A DNA stretch of 64,000 bases from Tretioscincus oriximinensis (GCA_022410635.1 JAJVDF010000594.1:575786-639785), one strand, 5' to 3'; shown: positions 12,426-25,080, counted from the first letter of the stretch. The notes: a model not told the origin generated them from the sequence alone. Made by a program: numbers and translations.

Positions 12426-13613
12426 ACTGGATGCAGTCCTGTCCTAAGTTTAAAATTATAAACTGTGTTCCAATGTGAAGCACAAGTGTACCTTATAAAA
12501 GTGGGGATGCAGTAAAGAAGAGTAAAATGACACAGTGTGCTGCTTGCCAAGAGCTAAACCCATGGTGCTTTTTCATGAAAGTCTCTTTCATGAAAGTAAA
12601 AACCAGGACCAGAAATCTTGTGTCCGCCAAACCTTATAAAGGATGTATATCTGCATGACTGCTACAAAGGATTGGAGACTCATCTCCATGGACCCATGCC
12701 TGCTTCTCAACCACAGGGCATTTTTATTTTCCTTTCTGTATTAAAGGAAAATGCATCATAACCAAATTTCAGTCAAAAACTAGTTATGAAAACGAAGAAT
12801 GATTAAGATACAGATCTCTTATGTAATACTCTCATTTGTGATCTGGTGGTTAAATCAGAGATAGCAGATCTTGGACGATATCAACATTATTAAGGCTTTT
12901 CATATTAAAATTAGTCTATCAGTTGTAAAGTCTGCTGGCCAGGAGGTTCTACGATTCCCTGATTTACATTCCCTTTACATTTCAAGGGGAATGAAATCTG
13001 ATCAAGGCAGAAAACTTGCTCTGAGGGAATCACATGGGCTTTGCTGTTGTTGCTAGGATACATCTCTCCATTTGTCTAGCTAGAAAGCTGCTTCTGCACT
13101 GTGGCTATTGGACGTATTTACAGCACATTTGGAGTCCAACAGTGCAAGTTCCTATAAAGCACCCAGGATCCATGATGGTCTTCACTATGGAACATTTTCA
13201 GTTTGTTCATTCAACAACACTGACAGCAGAGTTTTACTCTTTTCAGTTAGGAAATCCTGAAATGGTTAACAATATGAGCACAAAAACAGATTAAAATAAT
13301 TGAAAAGAATACCTATCAAATATAAAAAACAATGTTATCCATCCACATAGCACATGCCAGCATGATACCCTTCGTAGGCATTTAAGGGTATAAATATGTT
13401 ACAGTAGTAATTGTTTTATTATGAGTTGTGATGCATCCTGGGACTTGTGGGTAAAGGTGGGATATATTGTAAACGCTATCAATGAATGAATGAAGGATAA
13501 GTGAATATGTAGTATTTATGTCAGTTTTTCCTTTTCTTTTCAGTCCAAGGTCTACCTACAAGTGGCTTATATACATTGTGCTCAGTGTTTGGCTGGGCAC
13601 TGACATCTTTAAA

Positions 13614-14260
13614 ATCATAGAATCACAAGGGATGTCCAGAGCCATCGGGTTCAACTTCCTCCTCAATGCAGGATTCACTAAACCATCCCAGACAGATGAC
13701 TGTCCAGCCTCTGTTTGAATACTTCCAGTAAAGGCAAAATCCCCACCTCCTGTGGCAAACTGTTCCACTGGTTTATCACCCTGACTGTTAGGAAGTTTTT
13801 TTTTCTGATATCTAATCTAAATCTACTCCCTTGCAGTTCATCCCATTGTTTCTAGTCCTTCCATGTGCCGATTTCCTCTGCTCTGTGACAACCCTTCAGA
13901 TATTTGTAGACAGCTATAAGATCTCCTCTCAGTCTTCTCTTTTGCAGACTAAACATCCCTAGATCCTTTAATCACTCTTCATAGGACATAGTTTCCAGAT
14001 CACTCACCATCCTTGTAATTCCCTTGAACTTGCTCTAGTTTATCAATGTCCCTTTTAGACTGCACACCCCCAGAAATGAGCACAATATTTCAAATGTAGT
14101 CTTACCAAAGTACCGTAAAGAGGATTAATTACTTCACATGATTGAAATTCTATGCTCCTCTTGATACACCCCAGGATTGTGTTTGTCTTTTGTGCAGCTC
14201 CTTCATTCTACTGACTGATGTTTAGTCTGTGATCTACCAAAACACCCAGGTCCTTTGCAG
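13614..14260 (-). mobile_element. CR1 LINE 3' fragment, about 650 bp
   Basis: Reverse complement of the classical CR1 3' region. It starts with the ATCATAGAATCA end, followed by the CAGACAGATGACTGTCCAGC and GTGGCAAACTGTTCCACTGG segments, and reaches GATCTACCAAAACACCCAGG. It lacks the RT domain. Confidence 0.9.
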
Positions 14261-14892
14261 GATTGGGTCCTTTTTGTTAGCTATTCTGAATTCCATCCTG
14301 GCACAAGTCCATCAGAGATCATGAAGGACAGCATTTTGTGGTTTCAGCTGCTGGAAGTTCTATTGCAGGAGAAGCTCCTGAAGTAGTGGCAATCTATTTT
14401 CTATTGTAAAAGATGTGATTGTTGCTGTTACAATGCTTTTCTGTCTATTGTACATAGTTAAAATGGAAATAAAAGAGAGTATATAGTCAACAATGGATCT
14501 AAACTAAAAAAAAATCCAATGGCTCAATGACCCTACCTTAAAACTCATAATGGCAGTTGGGGTTGTATTTGCAAGGGCAGACGTTTGTACATTTACCTGA
14601 TTCTGCATATATCAATCTTTAGAAAAATAGGACAAGACGGGATTGATCAGAAGTTACTGATCATTTTTGTTCTGATTGATTTTTGCAACAATCTGCTGTA
14701 GTGTACGCAGGAAGAAACTGCACTTCCCCTTACACACGCACCAAGTCCTAGCCAGCCTAAAGCCATGTCCCCACTTTCCTTGCCCAAGGTGGGTGGCTTT
14801 CATGCCAAAGTCTAAATCCACACAGTTAACAGTGGGCCAGAAAGTCAAGTTGGTTGAGGAAGAAATGAAATGAAATGCAATTTCATGCAATC

Positions 14893-15000
14893 CTAGAATC
14901 ATAAGAGTTGGAAAGGACCTCCAGGGTCATGGGGTCCAACCCCCTGCTCAATGCAGGATTCATCAAACCACCCCAGACAGATGACTGTCCAGTCTCTGTT
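14893..15000 (-). mobile_element. CR1 LINE 3' end
   Basis: TAGAATCATAAGAGTTGGAA followed by the CCAGGGTCATGGGGTCCAAC and CAGACAGATGACTGTCCAGT segments. It matches the first 110 bp of the element at 13614. Confidence 0.9.
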
Positions 15001-15185
15001 TAATTTAATTTCCTCCCAGTTATAAAAAGTGCTCCGTGTCAGGTATCCGCAATGACACTGTATGTACGAGTATTTGGTGATTTTGGTGACGCCATATCTC
15101 TTTATCCTAGCATTTGGCAGTCGAAATGCATGACAACCAGTGCAGACAAAGTCCATATTTTAACTAAATAATTTTACCCATTTTT

Positions 15186-15252
15186 ATATTGACTTTATTG
15201 TAACCTGCCCTGGGACCTTTGGGTATAGAGAGAATAAAAATATAAATAAGGC
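15186..15252 (+). mobile_element. 3' end of an L2-like LINE or SINE
   Basis: The CTGCCCTGGGACCTTTGGGT segment followed by an A-rich TATAAATAA end matches the tails of the TTTATTTA-type elements in sense orientation. Confidence 0.5.
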
Positions 15253-15973
15253 TCCCTCCACAAGACAGTTTCCTACCTGATTCTTAACGCTATGTCCCAC
15301 CATCATGGCTCTTCTGCCATATGTGCAAACGGAGCTTTGTCCATCAGCAATAAAGCTGCAAGCATCAGGAATCTCCAGATTGCAGACATTTTCTGACATC
15401 TTTGCAAAAGGTGTTGGATTGAGTTGGATTCCCCTCTTTGAGCCATTGTGTATCTCTTTGTTATCAGAGAACAAAGTAATACTTTCGTGAAGCAGTGAGA
15501 TCAGTGTTGGGAGTTTTCCTGTGGCAGAATCTGACCCCGGGAGCTGAAAATCTCTGGCAATTATTTCCTCACTCACGGAAATTTTGATGTCACTGGAAGT
15601 GACATGATTTGTGATGTCACTTCCCATCCCAGGACACCTTTTCCGGAAGCAGGGGTCGGAAATGAAATCAAAATAATGTCATTTCCAGCCCTGGCATATT
15701 TCTTATACATTCTCATACCAAATTCGTATGAGAATGGAAATGATCACAATCACGACTTACCACTAACTTCCTTGTTAGTCAGGTGATTCATGATGCCAAA
15801 TTATTACTGAGCATGTCTGAGAACTTCACTTTCTCATTTCTGCTCCCGTGGATTGAAAAGGCTTCTGTTTGCAAAAGGACGAAGGTATGGATAATGAACT
15901 CACAACCAGATGCTTATGGAAGTTAACACAAACTTGTACCTTGGAGAGGCCCCACATCTCAATCCAGGAAATC

Positions 15974-16143
15974 TACCAAGGGGTCTTGTAGCACTTTAGA
16001 GACTAACAAGAAACAGGATAGGCCACATGAGCTTTCGTAGACAAGTCAACTTGTCCTATAGAGCGCCTGAAGGAGGAGACTTGTCTATGAAAGCTCATTC
16101 TACTTCTTGTTGGTCTCCAAGTGCTATAAGACTCCCTTGCTAG
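15974..16143. repeat. Foldback element, imperfect inverted repeat
   Basis: The left arm, about 15974-16046, has GTAGCACTTTAGAGACTAAC and GAGCTTTCGTAGACAAGTC. The right arm, about 16078-16143, is its diverged reverse complement (GACTTGTCTATGAAAGCTC, TTGGTCTCCAAGTGCTATAA). The flanking end sequences of the 52.65-kb copy are missing. It belongs to the family at 33456 and 52652. Confidence 0.75.
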
Positions 16144-17838
16144 ATAAATTGTTAGATAAAAGTGAATCTTAGCTTCTTTGCCACTTCAAGCTCATTTTTA
16201 CCAAAGCTCTCTGTGAAATACAATATCCAAGCTCATGTCCTGCACTTTATTTTGAGTACAAACATGCAATTATTTCATGGTTGACACGCATTGCCCTTTG
16301 TATTACCGAAAGGGAGCAATATTGCTCATTAGTTGCAGGATGGATGCTTTCTGTGCATGAGTCAAGGCACATTTACACACTGGAAGGGATGTCAAAGTAT
16401 GAAGCTCAGGTAAGCATAGTAAGATGCTTCAGTGAACACAAGAATGGGTTAGGAATGGAAATGAGCACCTGTGATCCAAAATCTTTCTTCAAAGATATTA
16501 ACAGCTTAGATACTGTAAAGCTTTGGGATCAGTAGCTGGGAAGACGCTGGAAAATAATAATAAAAATCCTGCTAGAACTTGCTGTTATAATAGCAATCTT
16601 CATGTGAAGCAGCTGTGGGCAGCAAACATTTAGTGAACACAGCTGATCTGAAAGCTGCTGAGTCATAAATTATGATTAAAGGGCATTTTATAGGGGTTTA
16701 AATTTTTTTCCAGGCGTGTGTGACATGTTTTATGTGCAGACAAAGAAATAGTCAGTATATCAGATAAGAAATTACGTTTTCCAAACAAAAGTGTTTTGAA
16801 CTTTTCACTCTCAGGGGAAATTATGGGATTTCCCCATCTCCTTGGTTGAAAAAAGAAATATGGAGGGTAACTAGAAAGAAAGGAGTAATTCCCTCCTCTT
16901 CCTCTTTTCAGATCTTAGTCGCAATGAAAAACAGCAAGAAAAACAATAACTACAGAGAAGATTATCTCATGTATGGACTGGAATGAAAACTCCCCCAAAT
17001 ACAGGCATCTGCAGGACAAACCTCTGTGGTTTATCATTAGCTTTCATGTCATATCTATTATATTTATGTGCTATAAAAATGATCTGCCCAATGGACAACA
17101 GGGGAGATATTGTTAAGACAAACAAAAATATATCTATTGTTTTTATCTCTCTTGACTTTTTCCTCTTGGCATCATTATTTGCTGCTGTAATATAATTGAT
17201 AATATCTCTGGAAGAGCAGGTCTGACTATTCTCTTTCTCACTACCCCTTGCCCAACAGCAGGCATGCCAGGAGCTAGCAAGCTGATTAAAATGCAGGCAA
17301 AAGAAATGTAAGAGTCTCAAAAGATTTCATTTGAAAATTATCACATTCGGCCATCAATAGCTTCCAGTGCTCCTTGTTCACTTGGCTTCAAGACATCTTG
17401 AGTTTGGACTGATACTACGGTGAACCTCAGTTTGTTCTGGTCGAGAACTGAATACATTTCACTGAGTGATAGATAGCTATTATGAATCTGATCCCTCCTG
17501 TGTACACCATTAAATGGCTTTGTAAGCAGGATATTGTTAACAAAAAAATCCTGATTCACAATAGTGAAAATTGATATTCTCACCAAGATAGCTCTTGTTT
17601 TTCAGTATATTTTCAATCTGATCTGTTAATTCTTGTATCTAATGTTAAACGTTTGGTTTATGTAAACACTGTTATAAAAATATGTTAGTAAATTTTTAAA
17701 TTAACTTTTGTGTAGTCTGGTCTTTTGGGCTGGCGGGTAGCCCTTGCCAGCAATTTATATTCTCACCAAGATGACTCTTGCTTTCCAGGAAGAGTATATT
17801 TTCAAAATTTCTAGCACTGTTTTAAATAATCTAGCCTA

Positions 17839-18021
17839 TAGGCTGACCAGATGACCCCTTTGGCGAGGGGGGTTTGAAAACCCATTTTTGGGGTGCCTCC
17901 CAGTTTTTTCTGAGGAAAAAAAAACTTTTTTGGAAAAAAAAATTCTCAGAAAAAAACTGGGAGGCACCCCAAAAGCGGGTTTTCAACCCCCCCCAAAAGG
18001 GGGGGTCATCTGGTCAGCCTA
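17839..18021. mobile_element. TA-flanked palindromic MITE, copy at 17.8 kb
   Basis: It starts TAGGCTGACCAGATGACCCC and ends GTCATCTGGTCAGCCTA. Both arms are well preserved, including AACTGGGAGGCACCCC and its inverted partner, with an A/T-rich centre. Confidence 0.85.
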
Positions 18022-18272
18022 GTCAGACAGAAGTGTAAAAATAAAAAACTATTTGTTTGGTTTCTATCAAAAGCAATATTACCAGATCTCTTAAACTGGA
18101 AAGTAAGGCAGCAGTATCCAAAAATTAGGATAAAACAAAAGCAGAGGCTCATGGAAGTTGTAGTCTCTTGTGATGAACATGCCTCAAACCTTCCCTTCTT
18201 CCAAAAATATGGACAAATATGTCCTGCTAAAAAATGTCAATTGGTAACCCTAATTGTCAGTCAATTCTTATA

Positions 18273-18577
18273 AGAAGAAGAAGAAGAACTTGGTTCTTAT
18301 ACCCCGCTTTTCTCACCTTCCAAAGGGACTGAAAGCGGCTTACAAGGATATATTTTGCCCGAAGGCTCACATTCTATCTTCCCCACCAGGCTCTGGTGGT
18401 TCCCATTACTTGCATTCAGTTGCAATTTCTTGCAATTCATACTTTCGAATAGCTGGGTTGGCTAGAGCTACAGGCTAGTGGAAGGTGCTCACCCCTCCCC
18501 ACTTCCAACACAGGGCTTCGAAACCCCATCGCCCAGGCGAGAGACGAATTCCTAAGCAACTGAGCTATCTGTGCCTG
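18273..18577 (-). mobile_element. tRNA-derived SINE, TTC-tailed family (copy 5)
   Basis: Full-length minus-strand copy, from the (GAA)n run to AACTGAGCTATCTGTGCCTG (the inverted box A region). It is close in sequence to copy 2. Confidence 0.9.
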
Positions 18578-19431
18578 CTATAATATAATATAATAAAAGA
18601 CCTTCCTTGAAAATCAAACTCAGACTATTTTTACTATTTAAATCAAAACTAGATATGAAGCAAACTGTGTTTGAAATCATATGCACCACTACTACTTCAT
18701 TTGTAACACTTATTATTATTTGGCAATTGCAGTGCAGAGATACCAACATTGAGATACAGAATAAAATACATTTTGAAATAATAAAATATATTTTTGACAA
18801 GTTCCATAAGTTAATGAAAGTTTTCTTGTTAAAGAAAATATATGAAACTATAAACATCACCACTTTAAAATAGATGTTTTAATGTAAGAACATAAGAAAT
18901 GTAAGAACGTAAGAAACAGCATTCTGTCTCACACAGTGGCTCACCAACTGCACCTGTGCAAAATCATCACCTGTTCCAGATGCCCTGAAAATGGTATTTT
19001 AAGAATCCTGCCTGTTGCTCCATCTCAGAGGCAGCATCAAGACAACCATCCTGGTAGCTGTTTATACCCTTGGCTTCCATGGACATGTCTCATCCTCTCT
19101 TAAAGCTATCCAGGCTGCTAGTTACCACCACCTCTTCTGGAAGTAAATTCCAAAAGCCAATGAACCTCTGAGTGAAAAAATACTTTCCCTTGTCTGTCCT
19201 CACTCTTCTGCCCAACAGTTTTAAGGAATGTCCGCTGGCCTTAGAGTTGTGTGATAGTGAAAATAATTTTTCTCTATTCACCTTATCTATTCTCTATTCA
19301 CCTCTGCATGATTTTATGCACTTCACTTGGATCGTCTCTTAAACACCATTTTGGGAAGCTGAAGAGGTCCAGATGTTGCAGCCGGATTTCATGTATGTGT
19401 GTGTGTGTGACTCCAGCCTCTTGATCGATCT

Positions 19432-19628
19432 TGTTTGTTTGTTTATTTATTTATTTTTACTTATATCCCGCCCTATACCTGAAGGTTTCAGGGCGGCCAA
19501 CCAAAGGGTAGAGCACATAGCTTTTGTTGCTTTCTCCACAACAGACACCCTGTGGAGTAGGTGGGGCTGAGAGAGTTCAAGAACAGGTACGAGTCCAACA
19601 CTCTAACCACTACACCAAACTGGCTCTC
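19432..19628 (-). mobile_element. tRNA-derived SINE with L2-like tail, nested in CR1
   Basis: The reverse complement has a tRNA-like head (AGTGGTTAGAGTGTTGGACT), the CTCTCAGCCCCACCTACTCC segment, GGTTGGCCGCCCTGAAACC and an (AAAT)n tail. CR1 sequence continues on both sides, so the SINE is younger than the CR1. Confidence 0.85.
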
Positions 19629-20036
19629 AGTGGCTCTCTTTGTTGCCCTTTTCCTTTTTGAGATGTTGTGACCAGAATTGTACATAGTATTCCAGGTGGG
19701 GCCTTATCACAGATTTATAAAGAGAGAAAACCACACTTGCTGATTTGTTTTCAGTTCCTTTCATAATTATTCCTAACATTAAATTTACTTTTTTGCTGCT
19801 TCAGCTGCACACTGGGTTGACATCTTCATTGATTTGTCCACTAACACCTCAAGATCCTTTTCTTGCACGGTCACAGAAAGCTTGGTTCCCATCAGTTGGT
19901 AGGAGTAACTGGGTTTTTTTGCCCCAATGTGCATGACTTTGTTCTTGGTTAAGTTGAAGTGCATTTTTTCACTTTGTTGGTCACTCACCCAATTTCAATA
20001 GATCACTCCGGAGCTCTCTACAATCGCTTTCAGTTT

Positions 20037-20619
20037 TCACCACCTTGAATGTTTAGTGTCATCAGCGAACTTGGCTACCTCGACATTCAGATTGTTTATG
20101 AATATATTGAAAAGCAGAGGTCCCAGTACTGAACCCTGGGGTACTCCACTTCTCACCTCTTTCCACTCAGAGAACTGTCCATTTATTACTAACCTCTGTT
20201 TTCTACCTTTTAGCCAGTTTCCAATCCAGAACAAGGTCTGTCCCCTTATACCATGAGTGTGGAGCTTTTTTAGGCGCCTCTGATGAGGGACTTTATCAAA
20301 AGCCTTCTGAAAATCTAGATAGACAATATCAACTGGATCCCCTTTATCAACGAGTTTATTAACACACTCAAAGAATTGTAACAAGTTTGTAAGGCATGGT
20401 TTTCCTTTGCAGAAGCCATGCTGACTTTCATTCTCCATGTGTTCAGTAATTTTGTCCTAAATTATGGTTTCCAACACTTTACCTGGAACAGATATTAAAC
20501 TGATGGGTCTATAATTTCCAGGGTCACCCCGGGATCCTTTTTTGAAGATTGGTGTTACATTAGCTACCCTCCAATCTACTGGTACAGTGCCTGATCTTAA
20601 GGAAAGATTAACTATTTTG
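20037..20619 (-). pseudogene. CR1-like reverse-transcriptase fragment
   Basis: Two consecutive open stretches carry RT motifs. About 20457-20619 reads VPVDWRVANVTPIFKKG and NYRPISLI. The other, 20037-20438, has [44 protein letters not shown] and the catalytic-box variant FADDTK. A stop near 20457 separates the two. Endonuclease and 5' parts are absent. Confidence 0.9.
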
Positions 20620-20670
20620 GCTCCTCCTTCATTCCCATTGGCTGCTGGGAGAGAGGGCAGCTCCGGTAGC

Positions 20671-20712
20671 GCCATGTTGGGGGAACGGAGGGCGGAGTTC
20701 CCCCAACATGGC
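20671..20712. repeat. Perfect 16-bp inverted repeat, hairpin
   Basis: GCCATGTTGGGGGAAC at 20671-20686 and its exact reverse complement at 20697-20712 flank a 10-bp loop. It lies just beyond the 5' truncation of the CR1 in a short GC-rich patch (20620-20820). No function is evident. Confidence 0.85.
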
Positions 20713-21312
20713 AGTTCCCCCGGGAAACGGAGCCACTAATGAAGGTAAAAATCCCCCAAATAACTATGCACTCTGTTACCGAACCCCCTGTGGAGCGCTT
20801 AGCAACCGGCACTAATAATTGGTAAAATCTGACTTTCCTTGCATAACAGGATTTTTNAAAAAAATAAAGCCTGGTTTGGGTTTTATAAGGTTGATAAATT
20901 AAAGCTTCACTTAGTGCAATCCTAGAAAAACTTCAGTTATATGATTTGGAATTATATGTTGAAGAACTGTGATTTATACCAGCAAATTAGACTTTGCACC
21001 TACATGGGCATTCGGATAGTCTGGATCATCCTTTCACAGCACTCAACTCAATGCCAATCAAACAGCATTCCACAGAGCCAACTGATTTACTTCGAAATGC
21101 TGCAGTTTTAAAATAACAAACGATATAACTAATAACTAATAGTAATACTTTATGAAAAAGGAAAAAACCCTTGATATAATGGAACCCTGAGATTAAAAGA
21201 AGTCTTTCTCTGTTGCTATTTATAAGCAAAAAAATGCCATTTAGGTATTGTATATGCAGAACTAATTTAGAGCTCGGTTTCAATGCAGATGAAAAACAGA
21301 GCTTCATGTCTA

Positions 21313-21537
<225 letters not shown>

Positions 21538-21761
21538 TTAAAGTTCTGCAGGCTGCCTTAACACTCTGATTTTTTTAAAAAAAGAGTAGCAAGTTGTGTC
21601 TATTAAAATAAACTGTAAATTATTTAGATACCCATAAGAATTGGGTTTCTTTATTACCAAAGAATAAAAGAGGGTACTAAAATAAGAGGATGAATGAGAA
21701 CATGTAAAAACCTATTAGTTAACTTGTATTATTTTTGGAAAGGACAGGATGATAGTCGAAA

Positions 21762-21860
21762 GCTAGCTGGGTGACCTTGGACTAGTCACAGTTCTTTGAA
21801 CTCTCTCAGCCCCACCTACTCCACAGGGTATCTGTTGTGGAGAAAGCAACAAAAGCTATG
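21762..21860 (+). mobile_element. tRNA-derived SINE with L2-like tail, internal fragment
   Basis: GCTGGGTGACCTTGGACTAG, CTCTCAGCCCCACCTACTCC and GTTGTGGAGAAAGCAACAAA match the middle of the SINEs at 19432 and 22387, in sense orientation. Confidence 0.75.
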
Positions 21861-22386
21861 ATACCAGTGGAAAAAGCACGCCTTCATATGAGGGTTAAAA
21901 CTGTGATTCTTTTTTTACTCTATTGGGAAGGCCAATTGTGAAATATAGATTGCTGGTATCGCTATAATGAGGAATCTGGAAATAATGGTGGATTTCCAGT
22001 AACAGCAATTATTTACCTTGCGTTTCCCTGCTTGTCTTATAAGTTACTCCTTTACTTAAAAAACCCATACTTGACCCTTCTTGCCTTGCAAATTATCACC
22101 ATATCTCTCTGTTATCTTTTCATTCTAAAGTTTTGGGATGTGTTGTCTAAGCACGCTATATAGAATTTCTGTCTTCTTCTCCCATTCTAAATCCTTTCCA
22201 ATCTGGTTTCAACGGAAACTGCCCTGACTAAGATTACAGACTACTTTCTCCTTGCTAAATCCAAAGGTTTCTGCTCAGTTCTCAATTTCTTGAACCTGTC
22301 TTCTGCCTTTCACACTGTCCCTCATACTCTTCCTGACACTGTTCGCCACTTTGGATTTTGGGGTTCTGTTCTATCCTGGTTCTCAT

Positions 22387-22638
22387 TTTATTTATTTATT
22401 TGTACTTATATCCCGCTCTATACCCGAAGGTCTCAGGGCGGCCAACCATAAGGAGGCACACATAACTTTTGTTGCTTTCTCCACAACAGATACCCTGTGA
22501 AGTAGGTGGGGCTGAGAGAGTTCTAAAGAACTGTGACTGGCCCAAGGTCACCCAGCTGGGTTTCATGGGGGGAGTGGGGAATCGAACCGGGGGACTACTA
22601 GGTAAGAGTCCAACGTTCTAACCACTACATCAAACTGT
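22387..22638 (-). mobile_element. tRNA-derived SINE with L2-like tail, full length, nested in L2
   Basis: The reverse complement runs from a tRNA-like head (TAGTGGTTAGAACGTTGGAC and a CCCGGTTCGATTCCCC box B) through GTGACCTTGGGCCAGTCACA and CCGCCCTGAGACCTTCGGGT to an (AAAT)n tail. It is the most complete copy of this family here. Confidence 0.9.
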
Positions 22639-22868
22639 AATTCCTTTAAAGTGTCCACCAACAACCATCTTTCTTCCTCCTCCACTTTCTCCACTAGGAT
22701 TCCTCAAGGCTCAGTTTTTGATCCATTACTCTTTTTCCTTTACACTGCTTTTTTTCCAGCATCTCATCAAGTCCTTCGGTTTTCAGTATAACCTTTATGA
22801 TGATGACACACAGATTTGCCTCTCTACCCTTGACTTATTTCCTTCTATTGAATCTCAAATCTCTCAAT

Positions 22869-23059
22869 TAGGCTGACTAGATGACCCCTTTTGGGGGGAG
22901 GGTTGAAAACCCATTTTGGGGTGCCTCCAGGTTTTTTCTGAGGAAAAAAAATTAAAAAACAAAAAAAATTTCAAAANTTTTTTTTTGAAACATTTTTGCT
23001 CAGAAAAAAACGGGAGGCACCCCAAAACTGGGTTTTCAACCCCACCCAAAGGGGTCATC
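22869..23059. mobile_element. TA-flanked palindromic MITE, right tip lost, nested in L2
   Basis: It starts TAGGCTGACTAGATGACCCC; the inverted arm ends at AAGGGGTCATC without the final TGGTCAGCCTA. One undetermined base (22977) lies at the A/T turn of the palindrome. Confidence 0.8.
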
Positions 23060-23791
23060 GTCTCTTCACAACCTCTGACCGGACAACCAGTTGCAAGCCT
23101 AAACGCAATATATTTAAAACTCAAATACTAATTTTCCCTCTGTGCACTCCCCCCCCTCTTTCTTCCATCCTTGTCAAGAATGTCTCCATTCCCACTCTTC
23201 TGGGCATGCTATTGGATGCCTCTCTTTCTTTTCATGCACACATAGCTGCTGTGGCCAAATCTTGCTGTTTCTTTTTACTTGATATCTTAAAATCAGACCT
23301 TCCTTGATCCCTGACACAGCCAAGGCCCTATTCATGCTCCTACCATCTCCCGCCTTGACTACTGTAACTCCCTCCTGGCAGAGCTTCCGGCCTTTCACCT
23401 CCAGCTTTTTGTATCCTTTCATATTGCAGGTGCCAGAATTATCTTTTGCTCTCATCGCTTTTGAACACATTATCCCGTTTCTTAAATTTTTGCACTTTAG
23501 TTCTCATTTTCAGGGCCCTTCATGTCCTTGCCCCTGTCTCTGGAGCTCTCTTCCCACTGATCGATGTTCTTCTCTGCCATCTTTTAAATACAAATTAAAC
23601 TCTTCTATTCACCAGGACTTTTGACAGGCCCTACTAGCTTACCATTTGAATCACACACATATACTTCTAACCTTAAACGTGGCTGCTTGGTTTTTATCTA
23701 TTTTAATATTGTGTCTTATTTTGTATTTTTTTTAAAAAATACTGTATTTTGTATGCTCTGTGTAGCACTGTACATGGTTGGCGCTATATAA

Positions 23792-24039
23792 ATCATCGTC
23801 ATCATCTTCAGCACCATCATCATCACCATCCTCCTCCTCCTCCTCATCAATCGTCATTAATAATCAAAAACCACCACCACCATCATTATCATCATCTTCA
23901 GCACCATCATCATCAACATCCTCTTCCTCCTCCTCCTCCTCATCAATCGTCATCAATCACCATCACCATCACCATCACCATCACCATCACCACCACCACC
24001 ACCACCACCACCACCACCACCACCACCACCACCACCACC

Positions 24040-24073
<34 letters not shown>

Positions 24074-24078
24074 TCATC
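23792..24078. repeat. (CAT/CAC/CTC)n compound microsatellite at the L2 3' end
   Basis: The array begins exactly where the L2 3' terminus ends. It holds a partial 90-bp internal duplication (units starting near 23801 and 23891), then long (CAC)n and (CAT)n runs. Open frames coding poly-His, poly-Thr or poly-Val here are artefacts of the array. Confidence 0.9.
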
Positions 24079-24842
24079 CCCTTCTTGCTACGTAGAAATG
24101 AGTCAAGCATAAAAAAATTCCAAAGGGAAGTGGGGACATTTGACTGCATAGCTAAAAAGTTAATTATAACAAGACAGGGAAGCCCACAATTATGTCCTGT
24201 GTCTGGCGGAGGCTCCGGGAGGCAATTGTGGGATCTTATTTAGACTACTACCATTGCTTCTTATTATCAGGAGGCACCACTGCAGCATCTTGCTGCATCC
24301 ACCTGGCCGTTGTGATTGCTGAAAAGGCAATTGGAATGCATTTAATAAAGTGCTGAAAGATAATAATAGTAAATAAGGGACAGTAAATGAAATTAATCTT
24401 TAGAAATGCCATACGGTAGAACAAGGGTGTGTGTATTCCTGTGTTTAACACAGGCCAATTCTTTCGATAGACAGGGTATGTAAAAAATGTTTGGGAAAGC
24501 CAGTAATAGGGTAGAACTATTGTACACATTAGTATATGGCACTGTAATACCATTAGTAGCAATATTCTTCATGAAAAATGCTGTCTTTATACAGAACTTG
24601 ATATCAGATTACTTCCTGAGGTTATTTTCACTGGTCTTCTCAAGACTGTTTATTTAAACCTACCAAGGAAAAACTTTGAAGGGTTGAAGACGTAAAAAAT
24701 CTCAGCAGCTCTACTTATGAATCAGTACAATTACTGAAAATACAGCATTTGTGCTGATTCACAAATAAAATGAAGTACGACCTGACATTGTCAGGTATGA
24801 TAAGATATTTTGTTAAATCGTATCATGTCCAGTACAATTGAG

Positions 24843-25080
24843 CAGGCATGAATTTCTCAGTTGCTATGGAAACAGCCTCTCATCTGGGAGATCGGGTTTC
24901 AAAGCCCTGGGTGAGCGCCTTCTCTAGCCATCCCAGGTATTCGAAAGCAAGAATTGTAAGAAATTGCAACTGACTGCAAGTAGATAAATGGGAACCACCA
25001 CATCCTGGTGGGGAAGATAGAATGTCAGCCTTCGGGCAAAATACCCTTGTAAGCCGCTTTGAGTCCCACCCAGTTCTTGA
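24843..25080 (+). mobile_element. tRNA-derived SINE, TTC-tailed family (copy 6)
   Basis: It has the head TTTCTCAGTTGCTATGG and box B-like GGGTTTCAAAGCCC, the GCAACTGACTGCAAGTAGAT body and AAGCCGCTTTGAGTCCC. The 3' end lacks the AAAAGCGGGGTATAA segment and passes directly to CCAGTTCTTG. Confidence 0.8.

Larger units (their letters stand above)
18885..20620 (-). mobile_element. CR1-like LINE, 5'-truncated, with reverse-transcriptase remnant
   Basis: On the minus strand the element runs from the RT domain near 20620 to a 3' end of ATGTTCTT-type repeats near 18885. A SINE at 19432-19628 interrupts it. Successive frames encode RT segments, then a segment at 19785-19988, then the ORF2 C-terminus at 19090-19281 (YFFTQRFIGFWNLLPEEVVV). 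Frames are broken by stops and shifts, so it is a dead copy. It is the longest CR1 copy in the window. Confidence 0.85.
22075..23791 (+). mobile_element. L2 LINE, degenerate, with two nested insertions
   Basis: Translation in shifting frames gives L2-type RT landmarks. Near 22280-22380 is a LNLSSAFHTVPHT segment (the usual LDLSAAFDTVDH box) followed by VLSWF. Near 22700 is an IPQGSVFDPLLF box. Near 22800 is YDDDTQICLS. Near 23350 is LDYCNSLLAELP. The 3' end reads TGGTTGGCGCTATATAAATC. A SINE (22387-22638) and a MITE (22869-23059) are inserted. Many stops show it is an old, dead copy. Confidence 0.85.

Noticed and set aside
15184..15627. 147-codon open frame, minus strand
   Set aside because: It runs from small palindromic repeats into an L2-like tail and has no coding signature.
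23749..24243. Open frames coding poly-His, poly-Thr or poly-Val
   Set aside because: They are translations of the CAT/CAC microsatellite at the end of an L2 element.
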